Source: a virus | DNA: 59,749 bases | IMG/VR virus record: IMGVR_UViG_3300009376_000018 | Location: 1-59,749 of that record | Direction: 5' to 3' (one strand) | In this document: positions 29,992-39,751 of the stretch, in pieces | Numbering within the stretch: position 1 is the first letter of the stretch | How the letters are laid out: every line of letters begins with the position of its first letter | Notes under the pieces: generated by a model | What the model was told of the DNA's origin: nothing | Database searches by the model: none | The model's input: only the letters and a program-made list of their open reading frames with translations | Translations under genes and position numbers: made by a program

Positions 29992-31130
29992 TGCAATACT
30001 GTTATGGCATAGTAGAAGATAGAAACGACCCTTTAAAGATTGGTAGGGTTAGAGTTCGTGTTCATGTTCATCATTCAGATGATAAAGGTAAAATATCAAC
30101 ACCAGATTTACCTTGGTCGCATGTTATTATGCCTGCGACAACAGCGGGTCTTGGTGGTTTTGGTAATCAACATTCTTTAGTAGAAGGTACAACAGTATTT
30201 GGTTTCTTTAGAGATGAAGACATGCAAGATTTTGTTGTCTTGGGTGTTCAACAAGGTATATCACAACAAGGTTACAAAGAAACAATTACAGATGAACTTA
30301 TAGAGAGAAGTGTAGATAAGGGCTTCAACGACCCAAGAAGAAAAACACAAGCAGATTATTCAGGTACACATGATGGTTTAAATCCACCAAGTGCGCCTTC
30401 AAGACCAAATGAACTTACATCATCATTAGATTCATCACCACAATTACTTAAAGATGCAGGTATCACATATGGTGGCGCAGGTTCAAAGAAAGAAGAATAT
30501 ACAGAAGCAGACAAAGAATTACCATACTATCCTATAGTTAAAGATGCAACAGATGTAAATGTATTTACAACAGGCGATGCAGATTATAGTTCTAGAGATT
30601 TAAGTGAATACATTAAAGATAAGAAGACTACTATAAGTTATCTTGAACCTGCTTTCAGCAACCCGCTCGTCTCCGATTATTCGCCCGCTGTTAGAAAAGA
30701 TAAAGAAGTCACTGGTGCAAAATCAAATGCAACACCTATGTATCCTTATAACAAGGCATTATATACTGAGTCTGGTCACATAGTAGAATTAGATGACACT
30801 AGAGGTAATGAAAGAATATCAGTAGAACATAGAACAGGAACTTTCTATGAGATAGATGCAGAAGGTAATCAGATTCATAGAGTAGTTAATGACAACTATA
30901 CAGTTATATGCAAAGATAATGAAGTATACATTGGCGGAAAGGTCAATGTTAAAGTCTTGGGTGATGCATCAATCACATCTAATGGAAATGTAACCATCAA
31001 AGGTTACGGCGATGGTAAGATTGATATCACTGGTAAACTTGATATTGATGCAGGTGATAATATCAATATCAGTTCTGCTAAGATAATTAAGTTAAGCGCT
31101 ATGGAAGTTATTAATAATTCAGGCGGCTAA
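29991..31130 (+). CDS. gp5: gp5-like baseplate spike protein without lysozyme domain
   Basis: 379 residues (T4 gp5 is 575). Residues about 1-95 are the OB-fold: YGIVEDRNDPLKIGRVRVRV, PWSHVIMPATTAGLGGFGNQ, VFGFFRDEDMQDFVVLGV. The middle (about 100-240) is a low-complexity linker. The C-terminal 140 residues (SGHIVELDDTRGNERISVEH, GNQIHRVVNDNYTVICKDNE, INISSAKIIKLSAMEV) are a repetitive beta-helix spike. There is no sign of the T4 lysozyme domain that sits between the two in T4 gp5. The spike may therefore pierce the outer membrane only mechanically, or the lytic function may come from another virion protein. Confidence 0.83.
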   Translation: MQYCYGIVEDRNDPLKIGRVRVRVHVHHSDDKGKISTPDLPWSHVIMPATTAGLGGFGNQHSLVEGTTVFGFFRDEDMQDFVVLGVQQGISQQGYKETITDELIERSVDKGFNDPRRKTQADYSGTHDGLNPPSAPSRPNELTSSLDSSPQLLKDAGITYGGAGSKKEEYTEADKELPYYPIVKDATDVNVFTTGDADYSSRDLSEYIKDKKTTISYLEPAFSNPLVSDYSPAVRKDKEVTGAKSNATPMYPYNKALYTESGHIVELDDTRGNERISVEHRTGTFYEIDAEGNQIHRVVNDNYTVICKDNEVYIGGKVNVKVLGDASITSNGNVTIKGYGDGKIDITGKLDIDAGDNINISSAKIIKLSAMEVINNSGG

Positions 31131-31134
31131 TAAT

Positions 31135-32961
31135 ATGTCAAATGAAACAAGCGAAGTTAAGCCTTTAGAAGAAGAAATCCCAAATAAACTCCCTTGTCCT
31201 GAGGGGGATATATTTTCCTTACCAACAGTAGCAGATTTAACAAATATGTTCGCTGAAATAGCTCAATTGCCTGGTAAACTTGATGCTAAAATCTTAGAGT
31301 TGAAAGCGGAAAAGGAAAAGGAGATTGCTGAATTAACTGAACAATTAAAGAATCCAGACTTAACAGCTGAAGAAATAGCTGCTATAAATGAACAAATTGA
31401 AGAGAAAGAAAATTACATTGAAAAAGTAATATTAGGTGAACTAAAAGAAGAAATTGATAAAGTCATTGAAGATATTACAGGATTTGTAGATACTCTTGCT
31501 AGTGCTTTAGACCCATTTTGGACAAAAGAACAAACTCGTAATTGGCAGAAAGAGGCGAGAGACGCTTTTGCAGAATTATTACAAGAGTTCCATACATATG
31601 TTCCAACAAAGATAGCAGAACTTGTTGGTAAGTTAGTTCCGGCTTTACCTACTATTAATGTTTTGGGTCTAGAAATCGATATCATAAAATTAGTTTCTTC
31701 TCCTTCTTATCAAAAAGAAATACAAGCACAGATTGGAGGTTCACAATTCGTCACTCAAATAAAGGACATAAAGAAACAACTTGCTGACTTACAAGAGAAA
31801 CAATCGAATAAAGATTTAACAGATGAGGAAAGAGAAGAATTACAAAAAGAAATTGATAAACTAAAAGAAAGTGTTATCGATTTAGAAAAATTGAGAGATG
31901 AATGGATTGATAAATTCTTTATGCTTATTCCAGAAGAGTTTAGACAATTTGATGGTGAGTTTGGTGTTGTGGATCCAGATGCAAAAGCAAAACTAACTTG
32001 GAAATATATAAAAACCGAAATCAAAGAGTGGATACAGAACTGGTATCTAAAAGCATTTGAAAAATTAATAAGTATATTCAAAGAAATTTGGGACTTGTTG
32101 GGTTTGCCAGGTCTTCCTATTAGCCAACTACTTGATATTATGTCTTTGGACATAGGTGCATTGATAAAGGCGCAGATTGAATCTATAAAAGAGAAATGGA
32201 AAAGTACAAAACTCGGTAAGAAAAGAGAAATTAAAAAACTAGCAGAAGAGATAGAAGAAATTAAAGAAAAGATGGCTGCTGATGATATTGAGATGGATGA
32301 ACATATTAGATTATCAGAAGAATTAGATAAGAAAGTTGAAGAGAAGAAGAAACTAGAAAAAGAACTATTAGAAGAAAAGGATAAATTTCTATCAGATGTT
32401 AAAGATGCGTTGGGAGGAATTAGTATCTTTGGTTTTGATATTCTGAAAATGATAGGTGGTGAAATTAAATCAACTGCTGAATCATTGGAAGAAGAGATTG
32501 CTGAGATTTGTATGACACTAAAAGATTTCAAATCGAATTGGCATAAGAAAATAATGTTTGAATGGGTAAAGGTAATTAAGAAGTTCATTAGTGCAATAGG
32601 ATTGGGAGCGATATTCGACTTTATGTTCTTAACATGGTGTGACTTCTTAAAGATAATTGGTATGCCTATGGGAGTTAATATTTCTCTACCTGCAATTGCA
32701 GGTGTTATCACTGCTGTTAAGTCAACAACTAAGAGTGATAATCGACCAACTCAAGATAGAGGTAGTGACGAAGGCGTCTCATACAAACAAGGAGATGGTG
32801 AACTAACATCATTTTCTGTTAGTAGTGGAACAGGAACAGTTCACGCATTTTTAGATGGAGTTGAAATTGAAGACGGAAGTGGAGTGACGATTTCAGGTAA
32901 TACGGCAACATTTGATTCAGCACCGGCAATAGGAGTTGGTGTTTCTATAATTAAGATTTAA
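31135..32961 (+). CDS. Large coiled-coil virion protein with C-terminal beta-sandwich
   Basis: 608 residues between gp5 and gp25. Residues about 30-130, 190-260 and 360-430 are Glu/Lys-rich coiled coils (KELADLTEQL-like heptads). Between them are hydrophobic helices (FEKLISIFKEIWDLLGLPGL, IFGFDILKMIGGEI, IGLGAIFDFMFLTWCDFLKI). The last 60 residues switch to a small beta domain (LTSFSVSSGTGTVHAFLDGV, VTISGNTATFDSAP). The length and helix content would fit a tape measure. It could instead be a hub-lumen or fibre-anchoring protein. The 688-residue minus-strand protein at 18887 is the competing tape-measure candidate. Confidence 0.55.
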   Translation: MSNETSEVKPLEEEIPNKLPCPEGDIFSLPTVADLTNMFAEIAQLPGKLDAKILELKAEKEKEIAELTEQLKNPDLTAEEIAAINEQIEEKENYIEKVILGELKEEIDKVIEDITGFVDTLASALDPFWTKEQTRNWQKEARDAFAELLQEFHTYVPTKIAELVGKLVPALPTINVLGLEIDIIKLVSSPSYQKEIQAQIGGSQFVTQIKDIKKQLADLQEKQSNKDLTDEEREELQKEIDKLKESVIDLEKLRDEWIDKFFMLIPEEFRQFDGEFGVVDPDAKAKLTWKYIKTEIKEWIQNWYLKAFEKLISIFKEIWDLLGLPGLPISQLLDIMSLDIGALIKAQIESIKEKWKSTKLGKKREIKKLAEEIEEIKEKMAADDIEMDEHIRLSEELDKKVEEKKKLEKELLEEKDKFLSDVKDALGGISIFGFDILKMIGGEIKSTAESLEEEIAEICMTLKDFKSNWHKKIMFEWVKVIKKFISAIGLGAIFDFMFLTWCDFLKIIGMPMGVNISLPAIAGVITAVKSTTKSDNRPTQDRGSDEGVSYKQGDGELTSFSVSSGTGTVHAFLDGVEIEDGSGVTISGNTATFDSAPAIGVGVSIIKI

Positions 32962-32978
32962 TTTTAATGCAAGAAGAG

Positions 32979-32986
32979 TATAAATA
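32979..32986 (+). promoter_or_regulatory. T4-type late promoter TATAAATA
   Basis: Perfect consensus octamer, exactly 5 nt before the gp25 ATG at 32992. Confidence 0.65.
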
Positions 32987-32991
32987 GATAT

Positions 32992-33417
32992 ATGGCTACA
33001 AGAGATTTCAGAAAAACAAACACCATAAATTCCGCAACTAAGGAATCATATACAGATATTGATATCATGTTCACAGCACATCCAGTATCAAAAGATGTGA
33101 CTACAAAGAAAGATGCTGATGCAGTAAAAAGGTCAGTGAGAAATATCCTACTTACAAATAATTATGAAAGACCGTTTAAACCTAATTTTGGTGCTAATCT
33201 TAGAGGCCAATTATTTGAGCTTCAAGGAATTGGAGCGAAAAGAAGAATTATAGGCGACATAAAGGAAGCCTTGTATGCGCTTGAACCTAGAGTAAGAAAT
33301 GTTCAAGTTGCGATTGGAGAAAACAATAGAAACAATGTAGATGTCATGGTCAAGTATGATATCATAAATGGTTTAGGAAGAGATTCCGTAGACTTTACAG
33401 TAAATAGGGTACGATAA
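32992..33417 (+). CDS. gp25: gp25 baseplate wedge subunit (lysozyme-like sheath initiator)
   Basis: 141 residues, normal for gp25 (132 in T4). The family core is clear: VKRSVRNILLTNNYERPFKP (about 46-65), NFGANLRGQLFEL (about 66-78), IGDIKEALYALEPRVRNVQV and the final YDIINGLGRDSVDFTVNR. gp25 joins the wedge to the first sheath ring and starts sheath assembly. The start is placed by the late promoter 5 nt upstream; there is no Shine-Dalgarno sequence. It shares its stop with the gp6 start (TAATG). Confidence 0.93.
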   Translation: MATRDFRKTNTINSATKESYTDIDIMFTAHPVSKDVTTKKDADAVKRSVRNILLTNNYERPFKPNFGANLRGQLFELQGIGAKRRIIGDIKEALYALEPRVRNVQVAIGENNRNNVDVMVKYDIINGLGRDSVDFTVNRVR

Positions 33418-35294
33418 TGGCAACAGTAAAAAGTTCACAAATAAACGCAACAGACTTAGACTTCGATGCTATTTCTGATAATATCAAACAATATCTTAAA
33501 GGTCAAGAAAAGTTTAAAGACTACGACTTTGAAGGTTCAAATCTAAATGTCATAATAGACATGTTGGCATATGCAGGCCATATTAGTGGTCTGAACACAA
33601 ACATTGCCGCTTCAGAGTTGTTCTTAGACTCAGCACAGATAAGAAAGAATGTAGTATCTCGTGCAAAAGATTTAGGGTTTATTCCTGCATCAGAGAAAGC
33701 AACATCTGCTCAGGTAGAAGTTAAGATGATTAACATTAGAAATGCAGACCAAACTATTCCGACTGCAAATGATATGACAATGCCTAGAGGTCATAACTTT
33801 CAGACTATCTACGATGGTGTAAGTTATAACTTTGTTAATTCATCAACAGTTGTTCCCACAAGAGACAATACAACCTTCTCATTTCCTACAGTAGATTTAG
33901 TTCAAGGACAATACATAACAGATTCTTTTATATTCGATAGTCAAATTAAAAACGCTAAGTTTGTGTTATCAAACGCAAGAGTTGATAGGGCAAAATTAGA
34001 AGTAGAAGTTAATTCAAATGGCTTAGTGTCCAAATACGCACTATCAACAGATGTATCAACAATAACAAGTGCATCAAAAGTCTTTTATGCACAAGAGAAC
34101 GAAGAAGGATTTATCGAGATATACTTTGGTGATGATGTCTTAGGGTTGGGGTTAAAAGATGGTGACTTAATTAAAGCAACATACATTACTGTAGATGATG
34201 TTCATGCTGATGGCGCAAAAATATTCTCTATGGCTGATTCACTTAACGGATTTGCTACGGCAACTATCACAACACTTTCAGATGCATCGGGTGGTGCAGA
34301 GAAAGAAGATATAGAATCAATCAAGTTTAAGGCAACAAAGTTCTATACATCTCAAAATAGATTAGTCACATTGAATGACTACAAAGCAAAGGTTCAAGAA
34401 TACTATCCAAACGCAGACGCTGTTGCAGTATGGGGTGGTGAAGACAACGACCCACCACAATATGGTAAAGTATTCATATCTCTTAAACCACAAAACTCAG
34501 ATTACTTATCGGAGAAAGAAAAAGCAGAAGTGACAAAGAAACTAAATCAACTTAACATGTTGACTGTTAGACCAGAAATAATAGATGCAGAAATAGTTAA
34601 GATTCTAATCACAACGGTATTCAAATATAACGATAAAGAAACAACATTATCAAAGGGAGAGGTAGAGACATTGGTAAGAAACGCAATAGTAAACTTTGAT
34701 AATACAAAATTAAACAACTTTGATAGTATATTCAGACATTCAAATCTAGTTAAAGAGATAGATGATACTAATGTTTCTATATTATCAAATATAACAAATG
34801 TAAGATTAAGAAAAAGAAAAACAATTAAGTTAAACTACTCAGAAGGTTTAACCATAAACTTTGGAAATGGTTTTTACCATCCAAATGACGGTTATAACAA
34901 GGCTTCTGGTGGGATTTTAACAACAACAGGTTTCAAGGTTGACGGAGATACAGTAAATACATATTTCTTCGATGATGATGGTTCTGGAGTTATCAGACGA
35001 TACTCAGTGAACGCATCTGGAGTAAGAGTCTTCGCAGACCTAACCGCTGGTACTATAGATTATACCAACGGAAAGATTTCGATTGATGCCATCAAGTTTA
35101 CCTCATCGGTGAACAATGACACATCGATAGACTTCACTATAATGCCTGTATCAGACGATGTTGTTGCAATTAGGGGTTCTCTAATTGACATCAGTGTTGA
35201 TGATATCAAGGTAACAGGTGAAGTCGACACCATTAGTAGTGGTGAGAGTAGTGCTGGGGTAGGATATAATTCTACTTCCAGTAGTTCATATTAA
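33417..35294 (+). CDS. gp6: gp6 baseplate wedge subunit
   Basis: 625 residues (T4 gp6 is 660). The start region matches gp6: LDFDAISDNIKQYLKGQEKF, YDFEGSNLNVIIDMLAYAGH, NTNIAASELFLDSAQIRKNV and LGFIPASEKATSAQVEV. The Baseplate_J-like part is in YTSQNRLVTLNDYKAKVQEY and YPNADAVAVWGGEDNDPPQY. gp6 dimers form the continuous inner ring of the baseplate. The C-terminal 150 residues are a more variable beta domain ending in a Ser/Gly-rich tail (SAGVGYNSTSSSSY). It is coupled to gp25. Confidence 0.92.
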   Translation: MATVKSSQINATDLDFDAISDNIKQYLKGQEKFKDYDFEGSNLNVIIDMLAYAGHISGLNTNIAASELFLDSAQIRKNVVSRAKDLGFIPASEKATSAQVEVKMINIRNADQTIPTANDMTMPRGHNFQTIYDGVSYNFVNSSTVVPTRDNTTFSFPTVDLVQGQYITDSFIFDSQIKNAKFVLSNARVDRAKLEVEVNSNGLVSKYALSTDVSTITSASKVFYAQENEEGFIEIYFGDDVLGLGLKDGDLIKATYITVDDVHADGAKIFSMADSLNGFATATITTLSDASGGAEKEDIESIKFKATKFYTSQNRLVTLNDYKAKVQEYYPNADAVAVWGGEDNDPPQYGKVFISLKPQNSDYLSEKEKAEVTKKLNQLNMLTVRPEIIDAEIVKILITTVFKYNDKETTLSKGEVETLVRNAIVNFDNTKLNNFDSIFRHSNLVKEIDDTNVSILSNITNVRLRKRKTIKLNYSEGLTINFGNGFYHPNDGYNKASGGILTTTGFKVDGDTVNTYFFDDDGSGVIRRYSVNASGVRVFADLTAGTIDYTNGKISIDAIKFTSSVNNDTSIDFTIMPVSDDVVAIRGSLIDISVDDIKVTGEVDTISSGESSAGVGYNSTSSSSY

Positions 35295-35365
35295 CATGAA
35301 TAAAGTGGTCACGGTTTATGCCGTGAGTAGTTTCCCATTCAATTGGATTATAGGAGGAAAATAGA

Positions 35366-35854
35366 ATGGCAGATAAGAAAATAACCGCATTAACAGAGAT
35401 TGCAGCTGGTGATGTAAACGCAGTAGATTTACTACACATCGTTGACAACCCAAGTGGAACTCCAGTTAATAAAAAAATGAGTCTTTCAAGATTGTTTAAC
35501 AATCTTCCGACTTACTTAGCATTTGACGATGTTGAAACATTAGTCGATGATGGTGCTATCAGTGTCACAAAGGCAGTCACTTTCATAGACATGACTGGCG
35601 AAACAACTGATAATGCATTATCACTCGCAAGAGGAACATCAGTTGGTCAAGTTAAAATCATCGTAAGAAAAGACGATGGTGTGGCTAAAGATGCAGACAT
35701 TACCGTGACTGGATGGACAGATGCTTCAGGTGCACCACAGATTCTTTTAAAGACTGGTGGCGCATGTGTATTGATTGCATTGGGTTCTGAGGGCGCATTA
35801 GTTTGGCACCCAATCAGTATCATAGGTACAGGTTCAGTCGCAGCTGGTATATAA
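35366..35854 (+). CDS. Small virion protein, probably structural
   Basis: 162 residues with a good ribosome binding site (AGGAGG, 9 nt before the ATG). The opening DKKITALTEIAAGDVNAVDL and LLHIVDNPSGTPVNKKMSL resembles N-terminal modules of phage fibre and structural proteins that begin with KITxLxE. The rest is a beta-sandwich-like segment (VTFIDMTGETTDNALSLARG, WHPISIIGTGSVAAG). It is located between gp6 and the gp7-like gene, where marine T4-like phages often carry such a protein. The 71-nt gap upstream (35295-35365) holds a small hairpin CACGG-tttatg-CCGTG. Confidence 0.6.
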   Translation: MADKKITALTEIAAGDVNAVDLLHIVDNPSGTPVNKKMSLSRLFNNLPTYLAFDDVETLVDDGAISVTKAVTFIDMTGETTDNALSLARGTSVGQVKIIVRKDDGVAKDADITVTGWTDASGAPQILLKTGGACVLIALGSEGALVWHPISIIGTGSVAAGI

Positions 35855-35871
35855 TACCAATAGGATTCTAA

Positions 35872-38800
35872 ATGGCACATGAAAATCATATTGTAGATAG
35901 ACTATCTACTCGATTGCCGAGTCTACTTCCGGAACATATTCAGGAAGATGCACCAGTATTCGAGATGTTCCTACAGGCGTATTTCGAGTACCTAGAATCC
36001 GAAATAATAGTCCTCTCTTCTATAAAAGAATTAGAGGGCATCAGGTTAGAAGACGGTACCTCCGAATCAGCAGCTAAGATACTGATTGAGACAGGTACCG
36101 CTTCGGCCGAACCAGATGTAGATACATCTAAAATAGTGCATGAATCAGAATTCGAACCCTTTCAGGTAGGTGAATATATCTATGGTGAGAAGAGTGGTTC
36201 AATCGCAAAAATCAAAGTTATAAATGGTCTAACATTATATGTTGATACTATATCAGGAACAGGTTTCTCAGAAAGCGAAACAATAACAGGAAGAGATGGT
36301 AAATTAACTGGTGTAATTAAAACATATAAAGAAAACCAGATAGTTGCAAACAACAGACTATTAGATTATTCAGATATAGACCAAACATTAGAAACATTCT
36401 TAAAATACTTTCAAAAAGATTTCATACCATCTCTAGATTTAAAAGAAACACAAAACGCAAGATTAACATTAAAGAACATAGGTACACTTTATAAACAAAA
36501 AGGTACCGCTGAATCAGTTAAGTTCTTAATGAGACTCTTATATGGTCAAGATGCAGAATTAAAGTATCCAATAGACGAAACGATTCATATGTCTGAATCA
36601 GAATACTCAGAAGAAAGAAGAGTAAGTATCACTATGGATGTTGGTGGTGTTCCTAAACAAACTGATAAGTTAGTTCAATACAATGATTTAGATTCATCTG
36701 TTATCGATGCAGAGGCTGTTGTAGAAAATGTATATATTACTGATTTATCTAATAGAGAATATAGTCTTTCTATCTCATATACTCATAGAGGCGAGTTTGT
36801 CAAGAACAAAGCTGCTACATTAATTGATAGAGATGGTGTCACATCATATACAGGAACACTTAAAGGTATTGTCTCAACTATAGACTCTACAAGGGGTTCA
36901 ATTTACATAAGTCAAGAAGACGATAGTGGTGATTTATTAGATGAAGATGGAAATGGTTTACTATTAGAAGAAGTATCTAAAGGTTCGATGTATGAAGCGC
37001 AAGATATTGTTAATTTCACAGGTGGTAAATTAGATACAGATACCTTACGAGCAGATACAAACATAACAGGTTTATCGAGAGGTGGTATTGAAACCATTTA
37101 CATCGAAGACGGTGGACAAGATTATGTCTCCGGAGATATGATTGTATTTGATGACGATGCTACAGCAGGTGGTGGTGCAGAGGCGATTATTGGTTCAACA
37201 GGTGATGAGTTAATCTTAGAAGATGCTCTCGCATTTGAACAATATGAAATAACTGCTGTTGCAAACCAAACAGTATTTGGTGGTGTAAGTAATGGCGCTG
37301 CTGTTAGAGATGACCACAACAAACCTATTGCAATAAACTTGATGCATGGTAAACTAGAAGTTCATATAGATGGTATAGTTCAAGCACAATCAACATATTC
37401 ATTCGCACCAGATAATATAACATTCACAACTAATCCGAATCTAACAGGTGGAGAAAGAGTAGAGATATTTACAGATAAAAGTAGACTCTTAATGGAAGAT
37501 GGTAATGAAGTTTTGTTAGATGGATACAAAACTACTAACGCAGGAAGTATCACTTCAACAGACCAAAGAATTAGAAGAATTCAAATAACAAATCCTGGTT
37601 CAGGTTACGAAAAATTGCCGTCAGTATTTCCAGGTGGTTGGTTATACTTTGAAAGTATAACAAATGGTGGAGAAGATTCAACACCATCAGACTTCCAGAA
37701 AGGAGAAAACATTACTGGCGCAACATCAAACGCAACAGGAACTATTCTTAGACTAGACATACCAAATAACAGATTATTAATTAAGAGAGCTAGTTCTAAT
37801 ACTGGTGCATTCCAAGACGGTGAAACTATAACAGGTTCGAACACTTCTACTGCAAAAACACTTGTTAGTGGAAAAGTATCCGATGGTCAAGGCGCAAAGA
37901 TATACGCATGGTCATCACAAATTGGTGCTGTAGAGAAACTTACGATATACAATCAAGGTAATAAGTTTGATGCAGACGCTGTTATAGATACGGCAACGAC
38001 TTATCATAACATGTTGATTAGAACACCAACATCAACATTAAACAAAGATGTAGTAATAACAGGAAGTAAATCGGGTGCAACAGCACAAGTTCAGGCATAC
38101 GATGCTATAAGACATATTCTTAAGTATAAAAATCTTAATGGTATGTTCATTGAAGATGAACAAGTTAATTTCCAGAGTAGTGATACTTTCCTTATACTTA
38201 AAAATGATCCTTATACTGCAAGAGGTAAAGTTGCAGGTGAAGGTTTATTAAACGACAATTTCTTAAGTGATAAAGGTTATGTATCATCAGAAGTAGGGAA
38301 CATACAAGATAGTAAGTTCTATCAAACACACTCTTACATCATTAAAGTTGGTGAGAGTATAAACAGTTATCGTTCAATCGTAAAAGATTTAGTTCATCCA
38401 TCTGGTCATATCTTCTTTGGTGAAGTTGCCCATGAATCTTTACTATTGGGTTCTTCACTTGATGGTGTTAGAAGTCCACCATTTGAAGTTAATCCACAGA
38501 ATAATATGGTACCAAGTACCACATTCGTACCAACTATTATTATACCTTCATACCCAACAGACAATGTGTTAATGGAAGATTCGCCGACAGATGGTTCTGG
38601 TGCGAAGATAAGAGTATTATTAGAAAACAACTCTCTATTAGAGAACGAAGATTCAAGAGACAATATTGCTCAGACATCTAAAGAAACTGTAGTATTGTTG
38701 TATACTACACAGGCAGAAGTTAATGCACAAGACATGATATTCCAGTGGAAAGATGCACAAGGTGTAAATGATACAGGCAGAGAAGATGGTGCAGGTCATG

Positions 38801-39708
38801 TCAACATACTCAATAGAAAAGAATTTATTACAACCGCACTGGACACAAAACTAGACAGCGAGATTGGTGCATCATCAAGACCCGCTATAACAGAATTCAA
38901 TACATTCATACAAAAATCTCCTAGAAGAGATGGTCTTGTGACTGTATTAAATCTTGAGACAGCAGACCACGATTACTATGTGAACAATACAGATGTTCCA
39001 TTGAATAGTGAATATGGTAATGTCGCAATTAGACCTGCTGACTCGGGAAAAGTATTTCAATTTTGGGACGATGAGGAGTTTTTAATTAACGAAGATGGTA
39101 CCAGAATTTTAAATGAAGAACCTCTTAACTATGTAAGATTCGATCCATTCACCAGAGATTTACACGGCGAAAGAATCTTATTAGAAGATGAATCAGGAAG
39201 TTTCTTATTAGAAGATGAAACTGTAGAAGATTCAAAAGAGTTCTTTGTGACCGAAAGGTCAATAGAATTAGATAATCCTTACATGTATTATGAAGCTGGT
39301 GATTCTGCTGGCGATAGAATGATATTTGAAGATGGCGATGTTATGGTGAAAGAAGATTCAGGTCAAACTGTTAATACCTTTGTACCAATTGGTCCAACTT
39401 TAAAGACACTAAATAAGATTGCATTCCAAAACTGTTATAAGATATCTTATTACATTTTAGATGAGACACCGAAAACTGGTCAAGGAAACGATGCAGAATC
39501 AGATAAGATTCTTATGGAAGATGGCATCAGTGGCATACTATCAGAAGCTTCTGTACCTGAAGGATTAAGTATTAAACAAATGGATGACATGTTAGGCACC
39601 ATGTATATCGATGAATTAGACCCAAAAGCTAATAGAAGAACGAATATTGCATTTAGTTCCTATGTTAATTCATCAAATATTACAAATAGTGCCCTTAATG
39701 CATTATAA
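35872..39708 (+). CDS. gp7: gp7-like baseplate wedge protein
   Basis: 1278 residues (T4 gp7 is 1032). The first 240 residues match the marine gp7 form: DRLSTRLPSLLPEHIQEDAP, FEMFLQAYFEYLES, and LKNIGTLYKQKGTAESVKFL, MRLLYGQDAEL. The remaining 1000 residues are beta-rich and carry at least seven copies of a hairpin-like motif of the type LLEDGxxxLLxE (for example GNGLLLEEV, RLLMEDGNEVLLD, ERILLEDESGSFLLEDE, RMIFEDGDVMVKED). gp7 organises the wedge with gp10, gp8, gp6 and gp53. Position between gp6 and gp8 supports the call; the C-terminal part is probably lineage-specific. Confidence 0.78.
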   Translation: MAHENHIVDRLSTRLPSLLPEHIQEDAPVFEMFLQAYFEYLESEIIVLSSIKELEGIRLEDGTSESAAKILIETGTASAEPDVDTSKIVHESEFEPFQVGEYIYGEKSGSIAKIKVINGLTLYVDTISGTGFSESETITGRDGKLTGVIKTYKENQIVANNRLLDYSDIDQTLETFLKYFQKDFIPSLDLKETQNARLTLKNIGTLYKQKGTAESVKFLMRLLYGQDAELKYPIDETIHMSESEYSEERRVSITMDVGGVPKQTDKLVQYNDLDSSVIDAEAVVENVYITDLSNREYSLSISYTHRGEFVKNKAATLIDRDGVTSYTGTLKGIVSTIDSTRGSIYISQEDDSGDLLDEDGNGLLLEEVSKGSMYEAQDIVNFTGGKLDTDTLRADTNITGLSRGGIETIYIEDGGQDYVSGDMIVFDDDATAGGGAEAIIGSTGDELILEDALAFEQYEITAVANQTVFGGVSNGAAVRDDHNKPIAINLMHGKLEVHIDGIVQAQSTYSFAPDNITFTTNPNLTGGERVEIFTDKSRLLMEDGNEVLLDGYKTTNAGSITSTDQRIRRIQITNPGSGYEKLPSVFPGGWLYFESITNGGEDSTPSDFQKGENITGATSNATGTILRLDIPNNRLLIKRASSNTGAFQDGETITGSNTSTAKTLVSGKVSDGQGAKIYAWSSQIGAVEKLTIYNQGNKFDADAVIDTATTYHNMLIRTPTSTLNKDVVITGSKSGATAQVQAYDAIRHILKYKNLNGMFIEDEQVNFQSSDTFLILKNDPYTARGKVAGEGLLNDNFLSDKGYVSSEVGNIQDSKFYQTHSYIIKVGESINSYRSIVKDLVHPSGHIFFGEVAHESLLLGSSLDGVRSPPFEVNPQNNMVPSTTFVPTIIIPSYPTDNVLMEDSPTDGSGAKIRVLLENNSLLENEDSRDNIAQTSKETVVLLYTTQAEVNAQDMIFQWKDAQGVNDTGREDGAGHVNILNRKEFITTALDTKLDSEIGASSRPAITEFNTFIQKSPRRDGLVTVLNLETADHDYYVNNTDVPLNSEYGNVAIRPADSGKVFQFWDDEEFLINEDGTRILNEEPLNYVRFDPFTRDLHGERILLEDESGSFLLEDETVEDSKEFFVTERSIELDNPYMYYEAGDSAGDRMIFEDGDVMVKEDSGQTVNTFVPIGPTLKTLNKIAFQNCYKISYYILDETPKTGQGNDAESDKILMEDGISGILSEASVPEGLSIKQMDDMLGTMYIDELDPKANRRTNIAFSSYVNSSNITNSALNAL

Positions 39709-39711
39709 ATA
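39704..39711 (+). promoter_or_regulatory. T4-type late promoter TATAAATA
   Basis: Perfect octamer overlapping the stop of the gp7-like gene, 40 nt before the gp8 ATG. A second copy follows at 39725. Confidence 0.55.
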
Positions 39712-39724
39712 ATAGAACAACTTA

Positions 39725-39732
39725 TATAAATA
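39725..39732 (+). promoter_or_regulatory. T4-type late promoter TATAAATA (second of a pair)
   Basis: Second perfect octamer, 19 nt before the gp8 ATG. Here a leader with TTGGAG is present, so this gene uses a normal ribosome binding site. Confidence 0.6.
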
Positions 39733-39751
39733 ACTTGGAGTTATAAGAAAA

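Noticed and set aside
31755-32711. Minus-strand ORF of 318 codons inside the coiled-coil protein gene
   Set aside because: It is Ser/Ile/Phe-rich, as expected for the reverse of Glu/Lys/Leu codons. The plus-strand frame has clear structure and operon context.
35295-35365. Hairpin CACGG-tttatg-CCGTG as terminator between gp6 and the next gene
   Set aside because: The stem is only 5 bp and there is no U-run after it. I do not call a terminator.
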